Shown: in pieces, positions 35,388-43,180 of the stretch
How the letters are laid out: each line of letters starts with the position of its first letter
Numbering within the stretch: the stretch's first letter is position 1
NCBI RefSeq assembly: GCF_014268495.2
Contig: NZ_CP077087.1
Span: 975,001 to 1,039,000 of the forward strand
Origin: Pseudomonas monsensis
GTDB lineage: Bacteria; Pseudomonadota; Gammaproteobacteria; Pseudomonadales; Pseudomonadaceae
Length of the DNA: 64,000 bases
Reading direction: 5' to 3'
The notes under the pieces: model-generated
What the model was told of the DNA's origin: nothing
Database searches by the model: none
What the model saw: only the letters and a program-made list of their open reading frames with translations
Made by a program: the position numbers and the translations under genes

Positions 35388-37058
35388 CTACAACTGATAG
35401 CTGAAGCTGATGCTGTACCTCATTCGCCGGTTGTGGGTGTCCAGCGCTTCATCGGACATCGCTTTCGCTGCCTCCAGCGCGATGTTGTAGTACTTGGCGT
35501 CGCCAAACCGCAGGCCGATGGCTGCCGATGACAGGTCGCTGCTCTGCACCGCCAGTTGGTTGAACCAGGTTTTCGCGCGATCCAGTACCACGTACGGCTG
35601 CAGGATGCGCACCCAGTTGCCATCACGATTGAAGCTGTAATTGACCTCGTACGCCGCGCCCCAGCCTTTGTCGCCGGAGGCCTGGTCGTCCGGGTAGCCC
35701 CGACCGAAGTTCTGCCCGCCAAACACTGCGCGCTCGCTGTCGGGAAGGGTGTCATCGCTCCAGTACCCCGCCGCCGAGAGCACGCCTTGCCAGTTGTCGA
35801 GGAATTTGTCGCTCTGCACGCCGGAAAGGCGCAGGCGCAGGAAGTTCAGGTCCAGCGCCGGGTTGTTGCTATGGGCGCCCATGCTGTCGAGGCCCTGATA
35901 CACACCGCCACTGAGAATCCGCAATCGGCGGGCATCGGCCTTGCGCCAGTCGCTTTCGAAAGCGAGGGCGCGGACGTCGGTCCGTTCCTCGATGCTCAGG
36001 GGGAAGCCGATCACGTTGTAGCGGGTACTGCTATCGACCGCATACAGCCGCGCGCCGGCATTGAGCAGTTCGTTGGACGCCGCGATGAACGGGTGGCTGA
36101 CACCGATCGAGTAACGGTCGTCTTCCTTGTGCGGCTTGAGTTCGAAGCCGTCGCTGGTGACCAGATTGGTACCCGGGTCGGCGCGGTAGCGCGAGGCAAA
36201 CAGGCTCAACTGCGTGCCTTCACTGTTGAGGAACTGGTTGTAGTCCAGGCGGTAGTAATGCTCGTGATCGTCCCCCGGTGGAAACAGGCCGCTGAGGGTC
36301 AGTTGCTCACCCATCGACGTCTGTGAGTTGCTGCTGACACCCAGCAATGCCTGGGTGCCATTGCGATTGTCTTCGGTGGTGCTCAGGGTGCTGGTGAAGG
36401 GTTTGCGGCTGGCCTGGGCGACCAGGGTGGTGGCGCCGTCGGTGGTGCCCGGCGGTGGCACCTGGGCCTGTACCGTCACCCCGGGAATGCGGGTCATCAG
36501 CGTGGTGTAGCGCTCGAAAGTCTTGCGGGTCAGCGGCCGTTCGGCCTGGATTTTCGCCGCCAGTTCGTCGAGCAGGCCTTTGACCCGCCCGACATCGCCC
36601 TGCATCTGGATATCCCGGACATAACCCTCAACTAACACCACCCGCGCCACGCCGTCGTCGAACTTCTGTTGGGGCAAAAACGCGTAGGACAGCAGATAGC
36701 CGTCCTGTTGATAGCGGCGGGTGATGTTGCGGGTGGCTTCGATCAGATCGGCGAGGCTGGTCGGATGACCGATCAGGGGTTTGTAGATCTCGGCCAACTC
36801 GTTGAGCGGGTAGATCGTACCGCCTTCAATCTGCACCGTTTTCAGGTTGATTCGGGTTTCCAGCATCAGCGGCTGCGCAGTGGCCGCGCCGGGTTCCGGC
36901 ACGAGCACCGGGGTGGCGGCCGGCCGATAGGCATCGGCGGGCAGGTTCGGTACGGGCAGGTTGCGGATGGTTTCGTTGCTGTTGAGAAAACTGGGCAGGG
37001 TGTCGGCGAAAGCGGCGGAACTGAGACTGAGGAACAGCAGGGATGCCATTACGCGCAT
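35388..37058 (-). CDS. ShlB/FhaC-family (TpsB) outer-membrane transporter
   Basis: Two-partner secretion pores export a large beta-helical TpsA protein. 556 residues: signal peptide (1-18), a Pro/Ala linker, POTRA 1 (about 70-148, INLKTVQIEGGTIYPLNELAEI), POTRA 2 (about 148-225, VRDIQMQGDVGRVKG), and a 16-strand barrel to the C-terminal FSYQL ending in a hydrophobic residue. The barrel has the L6 motif as GRGYP (family VRGY/RGY). The only nearby partner is the repeat lipoprotein gene just upstream, separated by a terminator. No TpsA with a haemagglutinin-type TPS domain is in the window. Substrate unknown. Confidence 0.88.
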   Translation of the reverse strand: MRVMASLLFLSLSSAAFADTLPSFLNSNETIRNLPVPNLPADAYRPAATPVLVPEPGAATAQPLMLETRINLKTVQIEGGTIYPLNELAEIYKPLIGHPTSLADLIEATRNITRRYQQDGYLLSYAFLPQQKFDDGVARVVLVEGYVRDIQMQGDVGRVKGLLDELAAKIQAERPLTRKTFERYTTLMTRIPGVTVQAQVPPPGTTDGATTLVAQASRKPFTSTLSTTEDNRNGTQALLGVSSNSQTSMGEQLTLSGLFPPGDDHEHYYRLDYNQFLNSEGTQLSLFASRYRADPGTNLVTSDGFELKPHKEDDRYSIGVSHPFIAASNELLNAGARLYAVDSSTRYNVIGFPLSIEERTDVRALAFESDWRKADARRLRILSGGVYQGLDSMGAHSNNPALDLNFLRLRLSGVQSDKFLDNWQGVLSAAGYWSDDTLPDSERAVFGGQNFGRGYPDDQASGDKGWGAAYEVNYSFNRDGNWVRILQPYVVLDRAKTWFNQLAVQSSDLSSAAIGLRFGDAKYYNIALEAAKAMSDEALDTHNRRMRYSISFSYQL

Positions 37059-37103
37059 AGGACACTCCGTGGTCAGGTCGCAGCACAGGGCTGTTTTTTC
37101 CTA

Positions 37104-37137
37104 AGAAAAAAGCGGAAGACTCGTCGGAGTCTTCCGC
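37104..37137 (-). terminator. Strong terminator between the repeat lipoprotein gene and the tpsB-like gene
   Basis: On the minus strand a perfect 11-bp stem GCGGAAGACTC/GAGTCTTCCGC with a 4-base loop (37112-37137) is followed by TTTTTTCTT. It lies between two genes read in the same direction, so read-through would set the level of the downstream transporter gene. Confidence 0.88.
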
Positions 37138-37191
37138 CCTCAACCAAGCGTAGGCGCTGTAGGTGAGGCCGTCGAATCGGCCAGGTGCAAT

Positions 37192-38757
37192 TTAGCGTTT
37201 GTTGCCTCCCAGAGTGCCGGTCAGGCCGCCCAGTACGCCGCCCAGTCCGCCGGTTGCCGTGCCTCCGGTGGCGGCGCCGCCGTTGACCAGGCCACCGACT
37301 GCGCCGACAGTGGCTCCGACGTTGCTGACCAGACCGCCGACTGCTGTGGTCACCGGATTGTTGGTGGCCGCGATGGTGGCGCCGACATTGCTGACCGCGC
37401 CGCCGACCTGACCGGTGAGACCGGCGACCGGAGTGCCGAGACCGGTTGCAGCGCCGACGTTTTGGGTCAGACCGGTGACCGCGGTGGTCACTGGATTAAG
37501 TGCCGTACCGACGCTGTTGCCCACTCCCGCCAGCGGTGCAGTGGTGCCAGTGATCGGTGTACCGGAACCGCCGAGCACGGTGTTGAGCGAGGCGATGGTG
37601 TTGCCCAGTCCGCCTACCGCGACACCACCGGCACTGACCGCGCCGTTGGTGTTGCCGGCGTTCAGGCCGCTGCCGACGTTGACCACTGCGCCACCGACCG
37701 TTTGCAGCAGGCCGGTACCACCGAGACCGCCGCCAAGACCGCCGCCGACGCCCCCTGAATCGGTGCCGTTGTCCACCAGTCCGCCGGCTTTGCCGACCGC
37801 CGTGCCGACGTTGCTCAGGGCGCCGCCGACCGTATTGGTCAGCGCGTTGCCGTTGCCGGCGCCGGTCACTTTGTCGCCCACGCCGTCAACCGCAGTGCCG
37901 ACTTGTTTGATCAGGCCGTTGAGTGGAGCGCCGAGCCCGGTTGCATCACCGACTTTGTCGGTGGTGCTTTCCACCATGGCAATCACCGGCACCAGCCCGT
38001 TGCCGACACTCTTGGTCACGGAACCGAGCGGCCCGGTGGTGGTGGCGACACTGAGGGTGTCACCGAGCATAGTGACTTTCTCGCCAACACCGTCGAGCAC
38101 CGGTGCGACTTTGGTCACCACGCCGCCCACCACGGGAACGCTGTTGGTGGCGGTGGCGAGCTTGCCACTCAGGTCCGAGACGCCGCTGCCGACATCCGCG
38201 ACCACGCCGCCGACGGACGACGCGGTGACACCCAGACCGTTATCGACGGTGCCTAACTTGCCGATGCCGTTGGCCACGCCATCACCCAGTGTGGTGACCA
38301 CCTTGCCTGCTGTTTTGGCGGCGCTTTGCACCACGCCACCGACCACAGGCACGGCGCTCAGGGAGTCGCCGACCTGACCGACGCCAGTGCCGACGCCGGC
38401 GACGGTATTACCGACATCCTGGACCAGGGTGCTGGTCACCAGTGGTGAAGGTGTCGGCGTGGTCGGGGTGGTTGGACCACCTGGATCGGTCGGCGTGGTT
38501 GGTGTTGTCGGGGTGGTCGTGCCACCGGTTCCGCCCGTGCCGCCAGTGCCGCCAGTGCCCGCAGTACCACCGGTGCCACTTGAACCACCGGTTCCACTGG
38601 TGCCGCCGTCAGCCGCTCCTGGTGCCGCGCCATCGGAGGATGAGCTGCCCGAGCTGCTGTGATGACCGCCACCGCCACTGCTGCAGCCGGCGAGGCCGAG
38701 GGAGAGGATCAATGCCAGAGTAATTGCCGATTTGCACCACACGTCTTGAGTTTTCAT
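37192..38757 (-). CDS. Repeat-rich low-complexity lipoprotein (collagen-like/Val-Gly repeats)
   Basis: 521 residues. Signal peptide with lipobox LAGC (about C24), then a Ser/Gly stretch, Gly-Thr triplet repeats (GTGGTGGTGG, about 45-80), a Pro/Thr linker (about 80-105), and about 400 residues of degenerate Val-Gly-rich repeats (recurring elements VGGxV, NVGxxV, PVVGGVV, GLGxPxxGL). No aromatic-rich or catalytic motif and no TPS domain. Start ATG 38757 has AGGA at nine bases; a GTG 18 bases upstream is possible. The repeats look like a fibrous or surface-exposed structural protein. It is the upstream neighbour of the TpsB-like transporter. Function unknown. Confidence 0.8.
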   Translation of the reverse strand: MKTQDVWCKSAITLALILSLGLAGCSSGGGGHHSSSGSSSSDGAAPGAADGGTSGTGGSSGTGGTAGTGGTGGTGGTGGTTTPTTPTTPTDPGGPTTPTTPTPSPLVTSTLVQDVGNTVAGVGTGVGQVGDSLSAVPVVGGVVQSAAKTAGKVVTTLGDGVANGIGKLGTVDNGLGVTASSVGGVVADVGSGVSDLSGKLATATNSVPVVGGVVTKVAPVLDGVGEKVTMLGDTLSVATTTGPLGSVTKSVGNGLVPVIAMVESTTDKVGDATGLGAPLNGLIKQVGTAVDGVGDKVTGAGNGNALTNTVGGALSNVGTAVGKAGGLVDNGTDSGGVGGGLGGGLGGTGLLQTVGGAVVNVGSGLNAGNTNGAVSAGGVAVGGLGNTIASLNTVLGGSGTPITGTTAPLAGVGNSVGTALNPVTTAVTGLTQNVGAATGLGTPVAGLTGQVGGAVSNVGATIAATNNPVTTAVGGLVSNVGATVGAVGGLVNGGAATGGTATGGLGGVLGGLTGTLGGNKR

Positions 38758-38948
38758 GATTAAGATTCCTTGCACCTGTCACAACATTCGTCGTTTTCGA
38801 TGGCTCGCCGATCTGTCGCCGGCAATGCCTCGTCCGTGGTGCCAATCTCAATCGCGCGGTCAGTTCACGCCATTCTCAAGTTGGTATTAACGCCTTTATA
38901 TATAAGGGGCTGCGCAGTGCCTAAGAACTAATACCGGGGTGATAGGCG

Positions 38949-38987
38949 GGCAAAAAAAAGCCTTGAAAATCAAGGCCGGGTTTTTTG
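38949..38987. terminator. Bidirectional terminator
   Basis: GCCTTGA-AAA-TCAAGGC hairpin with an A-run before (38952-38959) and a T-run after (38981-38986), so it can stop transcripts from either side; it faces the end of the MaoC/FabG operon. Confidence 0.75.
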
Positions 38988-39078
38988 CCGCAGGGAGCAA
39001 AGCGGGAAGAAAAACTTAAGTGATATATACACAATTTACAGGCTTGCCCCGCCAGTGAAATGCACGCAACGGAGCATC

Positions 39079-39213
39079 TGTGGCGAGGGGATTTATCCCC
39101 GCTCGGCGGCGCAGCCGTCGTAAAGAGATGTACCGGATGTATCAGATTCACCGCAGGTGCTTGTGCTGGGGCGGCTGCGCGCCCCAACGGGGATAAATCC
39201 CCTTGTCACAGGC
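39079..39213. repeat. REP-like palindrome (GGGGATTTATCCCC type)
   Basis: TGTGGCGAGGGGATTTATCCCCGC at the left and its inverted relative GGGGATAAATCCCCTTGTCACA at the right, with GGCGGCGCAGCCGTCG / GGCGGCTGCGCGCCCC internal stems. Confidence 0.75.
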
Positions 39214-39235
39214 AGCAGGCCATTTTCCCGGTTGT

Positions 39236-40090
39236 TCAGGCCAGCGGCTGCCACTGCCCCACCATGTGCTGCAGATCCCCGGCGCCCACCAGGCGCAATT
39301 CACCGCTGGACCCAGGCGCGCTCGCCAGCAGTGTCACCTCGCTCGGCAAGCGCACCGGTTTGCGAAAGTGCACGGTGATTTCCAGATTCGCCCGCGGCAA
39401 GTGATCGGCCAGCGCTGCCAGCGTGCGAGCCTTGTTCCACAAGCCATGGGCGATGGCCGTGGGGAAGCCGAATACCTTGGCACTCGCGGCGCTCAGATGA
39501 ATCGGGTTGTAGTCTCCGGACACCCTGGCGTACTGCCGGCCGATGTCCGTCGGGGCTTTCCAGTGCGCCACTTCCACCAGCGTTTGCGCGGGCTCCCAGT
39601 CCTGTTCGGGCGACTCGCCTGCCAGTTTCACCCCGCGACAGAGCATGCGGCTTTCGGCTTCCCACAGCGGTCCGAGCTGGTCGTCCAGAGTGGTCAGCAC
39701 ATCAAACGTCGCGCCCTTCGGATGCGGTTGCAGGTTGAGCACGCGAACGCTCACTTGCGCGCGACTGATCCCGCCCATCGGCCGCACTACGCGGATGCAG
39801 TTGCTCAGGTGAATCAGCCCCAGCAGCGGAAACGGAAAGTCTTTCGCTGTGAGCAATTGCATCTGCAACGCGAAGGCGAGGATATGCGGATAAGTCGGCG
39901 GCAACAGGCCGTCATCGGCAAAGCCACAGACCTTGCGATAGGCCGCCAGTTTTTGTGCGTCGACATCGACCCAGCAGCGCAAACCGCTGTCGGGCAACTG
40001 GGTGCCGCGGATCTTGCGACGCGTCGCGGCCCGCACATACAGGCCGGGCAGGCGCGGTTCGCGGTCGAGGGTGTGCCATTCAATGCTCAT
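39236..40090 (-). CDS. MaoC-like (R)-hydratase
   Basis: Hot-dog fold enoyl-CoA/ACP hydratase. 284 residues, two-hot-dog size; the hydratase-2 motif is in the C-terminal half as VSGDYNPIHLSAASAKVFGFPTAIAHG, with the D and H catalytic dyad. N-terminal half is a degenerate hot-dog. Start ATG 40090, two bases after the fabG-like stop, so the two form an operon. Probably hydrates the enoyl intermediate in the same acyl-CoA route as its neighbours. Confidence 0.85.
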   Translation of the reverse strand: MSIEWHTLDREPRLPGLYVRAATRRKIRGTQLPDSGLRCWVDVDAQKLAAYRKVCGFADDGLLPPTYPHILAFALQMQLLTAKDFPFPLLGLIHLSNCIRVVRPMGGISRAQVSVRVLNLQPHPKGATFDVLTTLDDQLGPLWEAESRMLCRGVKLAGESPEQDWEPAQTLVEVAHWKAPTDIGRQYARVSGDYNPIHLSAASAKVFGFPTAIAHGLWNKARTLAALADHLPRANLEITVHFRKPVRLPSEVTLLASAPGSSGELRLVGAGDLQHMVGQWQPLA

Positions 40091-40092
40091 GT

Positions 40093-41445
40093 CTACGCCC
40101 CCAGAACACTTTGGCCGCAGACCCGCAGCACCTGGCCGGTGAACGCGCCAGTGCCCGGTTGCGCCAGCCATGCCACCGCTTCGGCGACGTCCTGGGGCAA
40201 GCCGCCCTGGCCCAGTGAACTCATGCGCCGCCCGGCTTCGCGCAGGCCGAACGGGATATGCGCGGTCATCTGGGTTTCGATAAAACCCGGAGCCACGGCA
40301 TTGATGCTGATACCGCGCTCGAGCAATGTCGGGGCCCACGCCTGAGCCAGTCCGATCAACCCGGCCTTGCTCGCGGCATAGTTGGTCTGCCCGCGGTTGC
40401 CGGCGATGCCGCTGATCGAGGCCAGCAGAATCACCCGTGCATTGTCGTGCAAGGTGCCGTTGTCGAGCAGGGCCTTGGTCAGCACTTGCGGGGCGTTGAG
40501 GTTGACCGCCAGCACCGCGTCCCAGAATTCCGGGGTCATGTTGGCCAGGGTCTTGTCACGGGTGATGCCGGCGTTATGCACCAGAATGTCGAGGCCATCC
40601 GGCAGGTGTTCGATCAGTTGCGTGGCAGCGTCTTCGGCACAGATATCGAGGGTGATGCTGCGACCGCCGAGGCGCGCCGCCAGGGCATCAAGATCGGTCT
40701 TGGCCGGCGGCACGTCGAGCAGAATCACCTCGGCGCCATCACGGGCCAGCGTTTCGGCGATGGACGCTCCAATACCCCGCGCGGCGCCGGTGACCAGCGC
40801 CTTGCGCCCGGCCAGGGGGCGGGTCCAGTCGGTCACTGGCGTAGTGCACGCCGTCAGCCGAATCACTTGCCCGGAAACAAACGCACTTTTCGGCGAGAGG
40901 AAAAACCGCAGCGGGCCTTCCAGCTGATCTTCGGCGCCTTCGCCGACATAAATCAGTTGCAGGGTGCCGCCGCTGCGCAGCTCCTTGGCCAGCGAGCGTG
41001 AGAAACCTTCCAGCGCCCGTTGCGCGCTGGCCGCAAAGGGATCGCGCAGGGTTTCCGGCGCCCGGCCGAGAATCACCAGATGCGCGCTGTGCTCGAGATT
41101 TTTCATCAGCGGCTGAAAAAACTCGCGCAACTGCTTGAGCTGGTCGGTGTGCTGCAGGTCGCTGGCGTCGAACACCACGGCCTTGAGTTTCGGGCCGTGG
41201 CCGGGAATCCACGCGGCGGCCATCGAAGGTTCGGTGCCGTAGCTGTAGATCGCATCGGTCAGGCGGTTGGCAAAGGCATTGACCCGCTCTGCCAGCGGCC
41301 CGCCACCGAGCAGCAGCGCACCGTCCACCGGCCGCAGGCGCCCGGCCTGCCAGCGTTCCAGTCGCACCGGCGACGGCAGGCCCAAAGCCCCGACCAAACG
41401 GTGGCCGATGGACGAGTTGGCGAAGTCGATATAGCGGTCAGACAT
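40093..41445 (-). CDS. Two-domain 3-oxoacyl-ACP/CoA reductase (high-molecular-weight FabG)
   Basis: NAD(P)H-dependent 3-ketoacyl reductase. 450 residues: an N-terminal flavodoxin-like domain (1-205) with no complete SDR motif, and a C-terminal SDR domain (212-450) with TGAARGIG at 219-226, NAG at 291-293, and the catalytic S343, Y356, K360 (NYAASK). This arrangement is the FabG4/HMwFabG type. Divergent from the thiolase gene; in P. aeruginosa a homologous pair is PA4785-PA4786, as I recall. Confidence 0.88.
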   Translation of the reverse strand: MSDRYIDFANSSIGHRLVGALGLPSPVRLERWQAGRLRPVDGALLLGGGPLAERVNAFANRLTDAIYSYGTEPSMAAAWIPGHGPKLKAVVFDASDLQHTDQLKQLREFFQPLMKNLEHSAHLVILGRAPETLRDPFAASAQRALEGFSRSLAKELRSGGTLQLIYVGEGAEDQLEGPLRFFLSPKSAFVSGQVIRLTACTTPVTDWTRPLAGRKALVTGAARGIGASIAETLARDGAEVILLDVPPAKTDLDALAARLGGRSITLDICAEDAATQLIEHLPDGLDILVHNAGITRDKTLANMTPEFWDAVLAVNLNAPQVLTKALLDNGTLHDNARVILLASISGIAGNRGQTNYAASKAGLIGLAQAWAPTLLERGISINAVAPGFIETQMTAHIPFGLREAGRRMSSLGQGGLPQDVAEAVAWLAQPGTGAFTGQVLRVCGQSVLGA

Positions 41446-41551
41446 GGAACGCTCTCCAAAAGTTGGGGTTCAAAGTGTGGACTACCCACGGCAATCAATC
41501 GTTCGATCCACGCAATAAGGCCTACGCTAGAACAGCAGAGTAGACCACCGA

Positions 41552-41648
41552 CCCTGTGGGAGCTGGCTTGCCAGCGATAGCGGAGTGTCAGCCACTGAAA
41601 AGGTTGGATGTGCCGGCCCCATCGCTGGCAAGCCAGCTCCCACAGGGT
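41552..41648. repeat. REP palindrome pair between fabG-like and thiolase genes
   Basis: CCTGTGGGAGCTGGCTTGCC... at about 41552-41577 and the inverted copy GGCAAGCCAGCTCCCACAGG at about 41627-41648; the right copy is directly upstream of the thiolase leader. Confidence 0.85.
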
Positions 41649-41684
41649 TCTCTATGAACCCGGATATTCAACAAGGAGTTATTC

Positions 41685-42962
41685 ATGAGTCAGCTGCGCC
41701 GCGTCGCGATCATCGGCGGTAACCGTATTCCCTTTGCCCGTTCGAACGGGCCTTACGCCACCGCCAGCAATCAGGCAATGCTCACCGCCGCTCTGGAAGG
41801 CCTGATCGAACGCTACAACCTGCACGGCCAGCGCATTGGCGAAGTGGTGGCGGGCGCAGTATTGAAATTGTCACGGGATATGAACCTGACCCGCGAATGC
41901 GTGCTGGGCTCACGCCTGTCCCCGACCACCCCGGCCTATGACATCCAGCAAGCTTGCGGCACCGGCCTGGAAGCAGCATTGCTGGTGGCCAATAAAATTG
42001 CCCTCGGCCAGATTGATTGCGGCATTGCCGGCGGCGTCGACACCACCTCGGACGCGCCAATCAGCGTCAGCGAAGGCCTGCGCAAAATCCTCTTGCAAGC
42101 TAACCGCGCGAAGACCACCGGCGACAAACTGAAGACCTTCCTGCAACTGCGGCCGCAACACCTGATTCCGGAGTTTCCGCGCAATGGCGAGCCGCGTACC
42201 GGGCTGTCGATGGGCCAACACTGCGAGTTGATGGCGCAGACCTGGAACATCCCGCGCGAAGAACAGGATCAACTGGCCCTCGAAAGCCACCACAAACTCG
42301 CCGCGTCCTACAGCGAGGGCTGGCACAACGATTTGATGACGCCGTTCCTCGGCCTGACCCGCGACAACAATCTGCGCCCGGACCTGACCCTGGAAAAACT
42401 CGCCACACTGAAGCCAGCCTTCGAGAAAAGCGCCAGGGGCACGTTGACGGCGGGCAACTCCACGCCGCTGACTGATGGCGCTTCGGTGGTGCTGTTGGGC
42501 AGCGAGGAATGGGCGAACGCGCGCGGGCTGCCGATCCTCGCTTATCTGCGTGACGGTGAGGCGGCCGCGGTGGACTTCGTCAATGGCGCCGAAGGTCTGC
42601 TGATGGCTCCGGTGTACGCGGTACCGCGTTTGCTGGCGCGCAATGGCCTGACCTTGCAGGACTTCGACTATTACGAAATTCATGAGGCGTTCGCGGCGCA
42701 GGTGCTGTGCACGCTGAAGGCCTGGGAAGATCCCGAATATTGCAAAACCCGTCTGGGCCTCGACGCGCCGCTGGGCTCGATCAATCGCAGCCGGCTCAAT
42801 GTGAAGGGCAGTTCGCTGGCGGCCGGGCATCCGTTTGCCGCCACCGGCGGGCGCATCGTGGCCAACCTGGCCAAGTTGCTGGACGCAGCGGGCAAGGGCC
42901 GCGGCCTGATTTCGATCTGCGCGGCGGGCGGGCAGGGCGTCACCGCCATTATCGAACGCTAG
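41685..42962 (+). CDS. Acetyl-CoA C-acyltransferase (thiolase)
   Basis: Thiolase that cleaves or forms 3-ketoacyl-CoA. 425 residues, FadI-like in length. Catalytic residues: C91 in QQACGTGLEA, H in HEAFAAQV, H in GHPFAATGGR, and C in CAAGGQGVTA. Start ATG 41685 has AAGGAG. Divergent from the reductase/hydratase operon; the three activities together suggest one acyl-CoA cycle, direction unknown. Confidence 0.93.
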   Translation: MSQLRRVAIIGGNRIPFARSNGPYATASNQAMLTAALEGLIERYNLHGQRIGEVVAGAVLKLSRDMNLTRECVLGSRLSPTTPAYDIQQACGTGLEAALLVANKIALGQIDCGIAGGVDTTSDAPISVSEGLRKILLQANRAKTTGDKLKTFLQLRPQHLIPEFPRNGEPRTGLSMGQHCELMAQTWNIPREEQDQLALESHHKLAASYSEGWHNDLMTPFLGLTRDNNLRPDLTLEKLATLKPAFEKSARGTLTAGNSTPLTDGASVVLLGSEEWANARGLPILAYLRDGEAAAVDFVNGAEGLLMAPVYAVPRLLARNGLTLQDFDYYEIHEAFAAQVLCTLKAWEDPEYCKTRLGLDAPLGSINRSRLNVKGSSLAAGHPFAATGGRIVANLAKLLDAAGKGRGLISICAAGGQGVTAIIER

Positions 42963-42969
42963 AAAAGGC

Positions 42970-43165
42970 CCCTCACCCTAGCCCTCTCCCAGAGGGAGAG
43001 GGGACTGATCGCGGGAAATTGCAGACCTACGCTGACGTGAGAGAACAACGCTGAATCCAGAATCGACCCAGTCTGGAGAATTTTGCCAGTCCAAATTCGA
43101 CGCGGTATTTCAGGTCGATGTATAACGCCAGACACCTCGGTCAGCCCGCTCTCTCTCCGGGAGAG
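42970..43165. repeat. Single-unit copy of the dispersed CCCTCACCC repeat
   Basis: Begins CCCTCACCCTAGCCCTCTCCC and carries one diverged internal unit (ATTCGACGCGGTATTTCAGGTCG, split around 43093-43116) ending with CTCTCTCCGGGAGAG. The right terminus is incomplete compared with the other copies. Lies between the thiolase and chemoreceptor stop codons. Confidence 0.75.
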
Positions 43166-43180
43166 GGGGCTGACCGAGGT

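Larger units (their letters stand above)
38758..39235. other. Intergenic region upstream of the repeat lipoprotein gene
   Basis: 480 bases holding, from left to right, the lipoprotein promoter side (an AT-rich near-palindrome CCTTTATATATAAGG at 38893-38907 framed by inverted GGTATTA/TAATACC arms at 38883-38889 and 38929-38935), a bidirectional terminator and a REP pair. No gene is seen. Confidence 0.6.

Noticed and set aside
37415..38377. Pro/Thr-rich 320-codon frame opposite the repeat lipoprotein
   Set aside because: Mirror of Gly/Val codons in the other strand; the lipoprotein strand has a lipobox, ribosome site and terminator.
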